A stretch of DNA of 5,119 bases, taken from positions 1 through 5,119 of the forward strand of contig CAZNNT010000038.1 of assembly GCA_964574495.1 (NCBI GenBank), written 5' to 3'. Below the pieces are notes generated by a model. That model was not told the origin of the DNA. It searched no databases and saw only the letters and a program-made list of their open reading frames with translations. The DNA comes from HO2-45-28 sp964574495 (lineage in GTDB: Bacteria; Patescibacteriota; Minisyncoccia; HO2-45-28). The position numbers and the translations under genes are program-made. This document shows, piece after piece, positions 1 through 4,876 of the stretch (the first letter of the stretch is position 1; each line of letters starts with the position of its first letter).

Positions 1-261
1 ATCTTCAACTCGGCATAGGAAAGTAACAATATATGTTTCGCCGCTATCGCTCATGTCAACATTGAGAATGTCTTTCACCTCAAAATTCTCAATCCCAGTT
101 TCTTCTTTAACTTCTCGTTTTAATCCTTGTAACCATCCTTCATCTTCTAATCTACCCCCTGGCAACATCCATTTACCATCTTTTTGTAAAATCAGAATTT
201 CCCCAGCATCGTTCTGGATAATCGCATTCTGATTTACTTTGAACAATTTATGATTTTCCAT
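1..261 (-). CDS. NUDIX hydrolase, N-terminal 87 residues (3' end outside window)
   Basis: This open frame starts with ATG at 261-259 (MENHKLFKVN...) and runs off the left edge without a stop, so the C-terminus is missing. Residues 35-57 match the NUDIX box Gx5Ex7REUxEExGU exactly: G35, E41, then REVKEETGI at 49-57, whose glutamates coordinate the catalytic metal. The preceding WMLPGGRLEDE is the usual strand-loop entry to the box. NUDIX enzymes hydrolyse nucleoside diphosphates linked to another moiety (damaged NTPs, ADP-ribose, nucleotide sugars); the substrate cannot be read from this part. The start lies 5 bases after the stop of an upstream SEC-C fragment (269-267). The sequence TGAGGAAC just before ATG holds that stop and a GAGG that may serve as a close Shine-Dalgarno, which suggests coupling. 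Its base composition is more AT-rich than secA, and it lies beyond an assembly gap. Confidence 0.9.
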   Translation of the reverse strand, partial: MENHKLFKVNQNAIIQNDAGEILILQKDGKWMLPGGRLEDEGWLQGLKREVKEETGIENFEVKDILNVDMSDSGETYIVTFLCRVED

Positions 262-266
262 GTTCC

Positions 267-306
267 TCACGCCCCATGACACTTTTTATATTTTTTACCA
301 GATCCA
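267..306 (-). CDS. C-terminal end of a second SEC-C zinc-motif protein, cut by the N gap
   Basis: Read on the minus strand out of the gap, the last codons give GSGKKYKKCHGA and then TGA (269-267). The codon cut by the gap begins with T, as a Cys codon would. This is the second half of the SEC-C zinc motif (CxCGSGKKYKxCHG), nearly identical to the end of the secA product in this window (GSGKKYKRCHGQ). SEC-C binds zinc and, at the end of SecA, contacts SecB or ribosomes; it also occurs at the end of other small proteins. The body of the gene is hidden in or beyond the gap. It may be a second SEC-C gene, a duplicated secA end, or a variant secA end joined by the assembler. The NUDIX start follows 5 bases after its stop. 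Confidence 0.55.
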
Positions 307-316
307 NNNNNNNNNN
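307..316. other. Assembly gap (10 N)
   Basis: There are ten consecutive undetermined bases. A round-number run like this usually marks a scaffold join of unknown true length, so distance and reading frame across it mean nothing. It sits exactly where a copy of the secA 3' end (286-306, identical to 428-448) begins to repeat. Confidence 0.95.
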
Positions 317-360
317 GCGAAACTTCTTGTTAGTCGTAAAAAATAAGAGTTGCACTTTGA

Positions 361-390
361 CCCTCCTTCGCCTTTCAGGCTACGGACGGG
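361..390. repeat. Imperfect palindromic repeat, extragenic copy
   Basis: A 30-base GC-rich imperfect palindrome lies just after the secA stop. CCC/GGG (361-363 with 388-390, base 387 bulged), TCC/GGA (364-366 with 384-386) and GCC/GGC (370-372 with 378-380) pair around a TTTCA loop. It is related to the inverted complement of the copy at 521-546 inside secA: both read CC-TTCGCC-n-GGCTACGG along one strand. No T-run follows on the minus strand, so it does not look like a standard secA terminator, although the stem could still block 3' exonucleases. Confidence 0.6.
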
Positions 391-408
391 CGCGGCACTT
401 TTTTATCC

Positions 409-2955
409 TCATTGCCCGTGACATCGCTTATATTTTTTACCAGATCCACACGGGCAGGGGTCGTTACGGCCCACTTTTCCAAATTGGCCCACGCTTTTAG
501 CGTGGTCGCCAATTTGAGAACCCGCCGTAGCCTTGGCGAAGGCGGGTGCCGCGGCTTTGCCGTGGTCGCCAATTTGTTTGCCCGCTTCATTGTGGACGGT
601 TTCCAAAATCATCTTTTCTTGTTTCGGGGCCTCTTCGCCTATTTTAAGAGCGATATCAGCCACATGATTTTCAATCGCGTCTTCCAGTTCGTGAAAAAGG
701 CGCGCGGCTTCATTTTTATATTCCACCAGCGGATCGCGCTGGCCGTAAGCGCGAAGTCCGACTGAAGAACGCATATATTCCATAATTTCCAGATGCTCAA
801 TCCAAAAATGATCTATGGTCTGCAGCCACAAAAATTTAAGAGATAAGGCCAGTTTATCTTTATCGGCTTCGCGCGCTTTTTGCGCAAATTTTTCTTTTTC
901 GGCCTCGTCCAAAAAAAGCTCCTGGGTGCGCGCGAAAATATCTTCCGGTCCGGCAAATAATGATTCGCTTCTCTTGCGATAAATCGCGGCGCGATGCTTA
1001 TTCATCACATCATCGTATTCCAAAAGATGTTTCCGGGCGTCAAAATTAAAACCCTCCACTTTGGCCTGCGCCGATTCAAGCGACCTAGAGACCAGTTTGT
1101 TCTCAATCGCCTCGTCTTCCGGTATGCCGAAGGTCTTCATCATATTTTTAATGCGTTCCGACCCGAATATGCGCAGCAGATTATCGTCAAAAGACACGAA
1201 AAACTGGGTTTCTCCCGGATCGCCCTGCCTGCCCGAGCGGCCTCTCAACTGATTATCAATCCTGCGAGCGTCATGGCGTTCGGTGCCCAAGACGAACAGC
1301 CCCCCGACTTCGCGTATTTTAGCCGCTTTCTCCGTATCAGACGGATTGCCGCCCAAAACAATGTCAACACCGCGACCCGCCATATTGGTGGCGACGGTCA
1401 CCGCGCCAACTCGTCCGGCTTGAGCGATAATCTCTCCCTCTCGTTCATGATTTTTGGCGTTTAACATCTCGTGATTAATCCCTTCTCTTTTTAAAAGCGC
1501 CGAAATATGTTCATTTTTTTCAATTGAAGCCGTTCCGAGAAGAATCGGCTGCCCACTATCATGCCGATTTTTTACTTCGCGAATCACCGCCTGCCATTTT
1601 CCGGATTCGGTGGCAAAAATTTTATCCGAGAGGTCTTTTCTAATTAACGGTTTATTGGTCGGGATAACCGCGACTTCCAAATTGTAAACCTTGCCGAACT
1701 CTTCGGCCGAAGTAACCGCGGTTCCGGTCATTCCGGAAAGTTTTTTATAAAGCCGGAAATAATTCTGAAAAGTAATTGAAGCGACTGTCCGCGATTCTTT
1801 TTGAATCGGCGCTCTTTCTTTGGCTTCAACGGCCTGATGCAGACCTTCTGACCAACGGCGTCCCGGCATAAGACGCCCCGTAAACTCGTCAACAATTATC
1901 ACCTCGCCGTTTTTCACCACATAATCCTTATCAAGTTTATAGAGCGCTTTGGCCCTCAAAGCCTGCTCCATATGATGGACATATTTCACTCCTCCTTCGG
2001 CATAAATATTTTTTATTCCCAGCGTCTTTTCTACCCGGCTTATACCTTCTTCGGTTATGGAAGAAGCGCGCATTTTTTCATCAATCGTATAATCGCGTCC
2101 TTCCCGAAGCCCTTCAACGACTTGGGCGAAAAGCCGGTAAAGCTCGCCCGATTCGGAATCGGGCGCCGAAATTATCAAAGGAGTGCGCGATTCGTCAATT
2201 AAAATGGAGTCCACTTCGTCAACGATGGCAAAATTATGCCCCCGCTGGCTCATTTGCTCGGGGCTATAGGCCAAATTGTCCCGCAAATAGTCAAATCCGA
2301 ACTCATTGTTGGTGCCGTAAGTTATGTCGGCTCTATAGGCCTCTTTTCTTGAACACGGCCGCAGATATTCATGAACAACCTTAAACGCTCCAAGAGTATC
2401 GCGGGTTTCGTCTTTGGTTATTGTTTCTTGGTTATTGGTTATTTTTGAATTTTGAAAATTCGGGTCATAAATAAAACTTTGTTCGTGGTTGATGCACCCC
2501 ACGCTCATCCCAAGAAAATGGTATATCTGCCCCATCCAAACGGCATCGCGGCGCGCCAGATAATCATTGACCGTAACAATATGCACTCCCTTTCCGGCAA
2601 GCGCGTTTAAATAGGCGGGAAGTGTGGCCACAAGGGTTTTGCCTTCTCCTGTTTTCATCTCGGCGATGCGCCCCTGATGCAAAATAATTCCGCCCAAAAG
2701 CTGAACATCAAAATGACGCTGCCCCAAGGTTCGTTTGGCCGATTCGCGAATGAGCGCGAAGGCATCCGTTAACACAGGTTCCAGCTCCCCGCTGTCGGCT
2801 GCCAGTTTTCTTAATTTTTCGGTTTTTGCGCCCAGTTCTTCGTCCGAAAGTTTTTCAAATTCCGGCTCAAGCGAATTTATTTTTGAAATCAATGGCTTTA
2901 ATTTAGCCAAAAAGCGGGCGTTGGAATCGCCTAATATTTTTGAAAAAAAAGTCAT
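409..2955 (-). CDS. secA: Preprotein translocase ATPase subunit SecA
   Basis: SecA is the cytosolic ATPase motor that pushes unfolded preproteins through SecYEG. The 848-residue frame is intact. Walker A MKTGEGKT is at 100-107, the DEAD-type Walker B VDEVD at 245-249, and the SecA signature TYGTNNEFGFDYLRDN at 212-227. LSGMTGTA (406-413), TNMAGRGVDI (523-532) and DNQLRGRSGRQGDPG (567-581) mark the second motor domain. The helical scaffold/wing region includes LLEYDDV (644-650) and LQTIDHFWIEHL (711-722). The SEC-C zinc motif CPCGSGKKYKRCH is at 834-846 with C834, C836, C845 and H846. Start MTFFSKILGDSN matches the usual SecA N-terminus. Oddities: an extra loop of roughly 50 residues (about 155-205) after GMSVGCI, a wing region clearly shorter than in E. 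coli SecA, and a linker (about 791-825) made from nested DNA repeats. The gene begins 8 bases after the upstream P-loop gene and has no clear Shine-Dalgarno, so it is probably translated by coupling. Confidence 0.98.
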   Translation of the reverse strand: MTFFSKILGDSNARFLAKLKPLISKINSLEPEFEKLSDEELGAKTEKLRKLAADSGELEPVLTDAFALIRESAKRTLGQRHFDVQLLGGIILHQGRIAEMKTGEGKTLVATLPAYLNALAGKGVHIVTVNDYLARRDAVWMGQIYHFLGMSVGCINHEQSFIYDPNFQNSKITNNQETITKDETRDTLGAFKVVHEYLRPCSRKEAYRADITYGTNNEFGFDYLRDNLAYSPEQMSQRGHNFAIVDEVDSILIDESRTPLIISAPDSESGELYRLFAQVVEGLREGRDYTIDEKMRASSITEEGISRVEKTLGIKNIYAEGGVKYVHHMEQALRAKALYKLDKDYVVKNGEVIIVDEFTGRLMPGRRWSEGLHQAVEAKERAPIQKESRTVASITFQNYFRLYKKLSGMTGTAVTSAEEFGKVYNLEVAVIPTNKPLIRKDLSDKIFATESGKWQAVIREVKNRHDSGQPILLGTASIEKNEHISALLKREGINHEMLNAKNHEREGEIIAQAGRVGAVTVATNMAGRGVDIVLGGNPSDTEKAAKIREVGGLFVLGTERHDARRIDNQLRGRSGRQGDPGETQFFVSFDDNLLRIFGSERIKNMMKTFGIPEDEAIENKLVSRSLESAQAKVEGFNFDARKHLLEYDDVMNKHRAAIYRKRSESLFAGPEDIFARTQELFLDEAEKEKFAQKAREADKDKLALSLKFLWLQTIDHFWIEHLEIMEYMRSSVGLRAYGQRDPLVEYKNEAARLFHELEDAIENHVADIALKIGEEAPKQEKMILETVHNEAGKQIGDHGKAAAPAFAKATAGSQIGDHAKSVGQFGKVGRNDPCPCGSGKKYKRCHGQ
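480..516. repeat. Long hairpin repeat inside the secA 3' end (complete copy)
   Basis: Bases 480-495 pair with 499-516 around a TTT loop. All 16 base pairs are Watson-Crick, with a two-base bulge (TC at 506-507) in the right arm. The core is CACGCT-TTT-AGCGTG. On the coding strand it is translated in frame as QIGDHAKSVGQFG in the SecA linker. The right half recurs at 561-576. A near-perfect 37-base hairpin in coding DNA suggests a repetitive element rather than selection for the protein. Confidence 0.8.
521..546. repeat. CPR-type imperfect palindrome translated as PAFAKATAG in SecA
   Basis: In this 26-base imperfect palindrome, CCCGCC (521-526) pairs with GGCGGG (541-546) and GCC (530-532) with GGC (535-537), with mismatches between. 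On the minus strand it is read as PAFAKATAG, residues 804-812 of SecA. It sits between a complete and a partial copy of the QIGDH hairpin repeat and is related to 361-390. I recall this peptide recurring in unrelated proteins of Parcubacteria-like genomes; that is memory, not a search result. Confidence 0.75.
549..576. repeat. Second, partial copy of the QIGDH hairpin repeat
   Basis: Sixteen bases (561-576, CGTGGTCGCCAATTTG) are identical to 501-516, exactly 60 bases away, giving a 20-residue periodicity in the protein (QIGDHGK at 794-800, QIGDHAK at 814-820). The inner stem (CCGCGGC-TTT-GCCGTGG, 549-565) is kept with one G-T mismatch. The outer left arm is missing, its place taken by the palindrome at 521-546. 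This looks like one repeat type inserted into, or recombined with, another. Confidence 0.7.
2414..2444. repeat. TTGGTTATTG low-complexity repeat in the SecA NBD1 insert
   Basis: TTGGTTATTG (2414-2423) recurs at 2429-2438 and continues as GTTATT to 2444. On the coding strand it is read as ITNNQETITK within the extra SecA loop. It is in frame and does not disrupt the gene. The AT-rich simple sequence differs from the surrounding secA coding DNA and may be another genomic repeat captured as coding sequence. Confidence 0.5.
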
Positions 2956-2963
2956 TTATGGGT

Positions 2964-4283
2964 TTATATAATTTTTCTTTCCTTAAGCGCGGCTCTCAAT
3001 TCATCTTTAATTCTTTCGGGCAATTCGTAGCGAACGCGGGTTGACGGCTGTTTTATTTTGATAAATCGGCCAAGGTCAATGGGAGTAGCCACAATCACCA
3101 CATCACTTTCCGCTTTATTTAAAGTTTCTTCCAGTTCTTTGATTTGTTTTTCGCCATAGCCAAGCGCGGGCAAAACGCATTCCAGATGAGGATATTTGGC
3201 AAACGCTTCGCGTATTCCGCCGAGAGCGTAAGGCCGCGGGTCAACTATCCTTGAGGCCTGATATTTTTTAGCGACAACCATGCCCGCGCCGAATTTCATA
3301 TCGCCGTGCGTGACCGTAGGCCCGTCTTCAATAACGAGTACCGCTTTGCCTCTGATGATTTCCGGATTGTCCACGGTCACGATTGATTCGCTTTTTATAA
3401 CGCGCGCGGACGGATTATATTTTTTGGCGTTTTCTTCAATGCGCGCCGTTCCCTCTTTATTTGACGGATCAACTTTGTTAATGAGAATGACATTGGACAT
3501 GCGGAAATTTATCTCCCCGGGGTAATAGCCGATTTCGTGTCCGGCCCTAAAGGGATCGGCAACAACCACGCTAAAATCAGGCCTAAAAAATGGCGTATCG
3601 TTATTTCCGCCGTCCCAGACGATTATATCGGCTTCTTTTTCCGCCGCTTCCAAAACGGCCCCGTAATCAACTCCCGCAAACACCACGCTCCCCCGCGCCA
3701 AATGCGGTTCGTATTCTTCCATCTCTTCAATGGTGCAATGATGTTTTTCCAAATCCTTTATTTCGGAAAATCTTTGAACCGCCTGACTCGCAAGATCGCT
3801 ATAAGGCATCGGATGCCTGACTACGGCTACTTTTTTGCCGGCTTCGCGAAGAATTTCCACGATTCTTCTCGTGGTCTGGCTTTTGCCGCAGCCGGTGCGA
3901 ACCGCGGTTACCGCGATTACGGGCTTTCGGCTTTCAAGCATGGTTTGCGCGGCTCCGAGCATGGAGAAAGTAGCTCCTGATGATAAAACTCGCGAGGCAA
4001 GACGCATCACATATGTATAAGAAAGGTCGCTGTAAGACAAAACGCATTCGTCAATGCTTTTTTCCTTGATTATATTTTCAAGATTATTTTCATCTTCAAT
4101 AGGAATACCGCTCGGATACAATTTCCCGGATAAGCTCGCCGGATATTTTCTTCCGGCAATTCCAGGTATTTGCGAGGCCGTGAAAGCGACGACTTCAAAA
4201 GACCCGTTATTTTTATAAACGGTGTTAAAATTATGGAAATCTCGTCCGGCGGCTCCAAGAATTAAAATCCTCCTTTTTTTCAT
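2964..4283 (-). CDS. P-loop GTPase-like protein of the cyclic 2,3-diphosphoglycerate synthetase family
   Basis: The 439 residues match, from memory, the family usually annotated as predicted GTPase (COG2403) or cyclic 2,3-diphosphoglycerate synthetase, named after the Methanothermus enzyme that cyclises 2,3-bisphosphoglycerate using ATP. The N-terminus has a Rossmann-like glycine loop, LILGAAGRDFHNF (7-19). A P-loop, RTGCGKSQTTR, is at 129-139 in a SIMIBI-like fold. RHPMPYSDL (156-164), EEYEPH (189-194), WDGGNND (223-229) and VADPFRAGHE (241-250) are further family blocks. NKVD (269-272) resembles the NKxD guanine-recognition motif, and EDGPTVTHGDMKFGAG (319-334) is a late conserved block. 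No signal peptide or membrane segment is seen, so it should be cytosolic. In bacteria the true substrate is unknown; cyclic diphosphoglycerate is an archaeal solute, so the name should be taken as family only. It is first in an operon with secA, 8 bases downstream. The start ATG is the only sensible one and lacks a Shine-Dalgarno. Confidence 0.88.
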   Translation of the reverse strand: MKKRRILILGAAGRDFHNFNTVYKNNGSFEVVAFTASQIPGIAGRKYPASLSGKLYPSGIPIEDENNLENIIKEKSIDECVLSYSDLSYTYVMRLASRVLSSGATFSMLGAAQTMLESRKPVIAVTAVRTGCGKSQTTRRIVEILREAGKKVAVVRHPMPYSDLASQAVQRFSEIKDLEKHHCTIEEMEEYEPHLARGSVVFAGVDYGAVLEAAEKEADIIVWDGGNNDTPFFRPDFSVVVADPFRAGHEIGYYPGEINFRMSNVILINKVDPSNKEGTARIEENAKKYNPSARVIKSESIVTVDNPEIIRGKAVLVIEDGPTVTHGDMKFGAGMVVAKKYQASRIVDPRPYALGGIREAFAKYPHLECVLPALGYGEKQIKELEETLNKAESDVVIVATPIDLGRFIKIKQPSTRVRYELPERIKDELRAALKERKII

Positions 4284-4293
4284 CTTCGATTTA

Positions 4294-4322
4294 ATTTTAA
4301 ACTATTTTTAGGTGGAATTCAA
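4294..4322 (-). promoter_or_regulatory. Predicted sigma-70-type promoter for the P-loop gene and secA
   Basis: Read on the minus strand there is a -35 box TTGAAT (4322-4317), a 17-base spacer and a -10 box TAAAAT (4299-4294). Transcription would start near 4287, leaving only about four bases before the ATG at 4283. That fits the lack of a Shine-Dalgarno and suggests a nearly leaderless mRNA. It lies just downstream of the speD terminator, so the operon has its own start. Confidence 0.6.
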
Positions 4323-4330
4323 CGACAAAG

Positions 4331-4358
4331 AAAAAAGCCGACCCCTGGGGTCGACTTT
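4331..4358 (-). terminator. Rho-independent terminator after speD
   Basis: On the minus strand, directly after the speD stop, CGACCCC and GGGGTCG (4353-4347 with 4345-4339) form a stem extended by further outer pairs (AAAG/CTTT). Six T residues follow at 4336-4331. A GC-rich stem plus T-run on the coding strand is a classic intrinsic terminator and separates speD from the next operon. Confidence 0.85.
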
Positions 4359-4784
4359 CTAATCAGGAAAAATTCTAACTCTTCTCCTGAAACTTTCGGT
4401 TTTAACTTCTTTCGGCTGAAAAATCTTTCTGAGGTATTCAATTGCTTTCTTGTTTATGGCTTTTTCACCGCAGGTAAAAATATCAACCGCGACAAATTTA
4501 AATTCGGGCCAGGTGTGAATCGCGATGTGTGATTCCGCCAAAACCACGACAATAGTGATCGCGGCTCGTGAAAATGTATGGGAAATTGATTGTCTGCCGT
4601 TTTCACGAAAACCCGGACCAATTCCGCTGTGAAAGGCGGCTGCGTTCTTTACTGTTGCCCCGGCTGCTTTTGCGGCAGCAACGGCATGCTTTCTGTAAGT
4701 TCCGGCTGTTTTAAATATTCTGCGACAACCAGAAAACTCCGCTAATGTCTCTTTACCAACATGAAGCACCTCTTCCTCGCTCAT
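4359..4784 (-). CDS. speD: S-adenosylmethionine decarboxylase proenzyme (SpeD)
   Basis: SpeD removes the carboxyl group of S-adenosylmethionine, giving the aminopropyl donor for spermidine synthesis. The proenzyme cuts itself to create an N-terminal pyruvoyl cofactor. I chose the ATG at 4784 (141 residues, MSEEEVLHVGKETL) because AAGGAGG lies six bases upstream; an in-frame ATG at 4823 would start in the promoter leader with no Shine-Dalgarno. The signature LAESHIAIHTWPE spans residues 82-94: cleavage is expected between E84 and S85, H90 is the processing histidine, and E94 matches the ribose-binding Glu of the Thermotoga enzyme. The catalytic Cys is C105 in DIFTCGE. The Ser expected eight residues before the cleavage Ser is Thr77. 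About 16 extra residues lie between FH (51-52) and the cleavage site compared with Thermotoga SpeD. It follows a second SpeD-like gene, has its own promoter and ends at a terminator. Confidence 0.93.
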   Translation of the reverse strand: MSEEEVLHVGKETLAEFSGCRRIFKTAGTYRKHAVAAAKAAGATVKNAAAFHSGIGPGFRENGRQSISHTFSRAAITIVVVLAESHIAIHTWPEFKFVAVDIFTCGEKAINKKAIEYLRKIFQPKEVKTESFRRRVRIFPD

Positions 4785-4790
4785 GACACG

Positions 4791-4797
4791 CCTCCTT
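4791..4797 (-). promoter_or_regulatory. Strong Shine-Dalgarno that sets the speD start
   Basis: AAGGAGG on the minus strand ends six bases before the ATG at 4784-4782, an ideal spacing. It decides in favour of the 141-residue SpeD over the 154-residue frame from 4823, and contrasts with the absence of such a site before the P-loop gene and secA. Confidence 0.85.
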
Positions 4798-4831
4798 CGG
4801 TAAAAATTCCGCAAAAAGTGCAACTGACAAA

Positions 4832-4859
4832 ACTATAGGACAATACTGCGATAAATCAA
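4832..4859 (-). promoter_or_regulatory. Predicted sigma-70-type promoter for speD
   Basis: On the minus strand there is a -35 box TTGATT (4859-4854), a 16-base spacer and a -10 box TATAGT (4837-4832). A start near 4825 would give a leader of about 40 bases containing the Shine-Dalgarno. It lies in the gap between the two SpeD-family genes, so speD can be expressed apart from its upstream neighbour. Confidence 0.6.
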
Positions 4860-4876
4860 GGTGTGGAAAACTTAAA

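Noticed and set aside
361..407. Possible terminator: palindrome followed by TTTTTT on the plus strand
   Set aside because: The T-run is on the plus strand and separated from the stem by a GC-rich stretch, while no plus-strand gene exists here; on the minus strand, where secA is read, there is no T-run after the stem.
480..576. CRISPR array
   Set aside because: There are only two repeat copies, they are palindromic, lie inside secA in frame, and have no spacer-like unique units or cas genes.
375..590. 71-residue minus-strand frame over the secA tail
   Set aside because: It is an out-of-frame reading of the GC-rich repeats at the end of secA, with no start signal and no recognisable domain.
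994..1464. 156-residue plus-strand frame opposite secA
   Set aside because: It lies wholly antisense to conserved SecA motifs, has no ribosome site and resembles no family.
3537..3980. 147-residue plus-strand frame opposite the P-loop gene
   Set aside because: It is antisense to conserved motifs of the P-loop family and is best explained as a shadow of that gene.
4785..4823. Longer SpeD start at 4823 (MHFLRNFYRRRRVM...)
   Set aside because: The extra 13 codons overlap the predicted leader, have no Shine-Dalgarno, are rich in Arg unlike SpeD N-termini, and would translate through the perfect AAGGAGG that serves the ATG at 4784.
4824..4845. Two TTGTC direct repeats flanking the speD -10 box as an operator
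   Set aside because: Five-base repeats in AT-rich promoter DNA are expected by chance, and no regulator gene is visible nearby.
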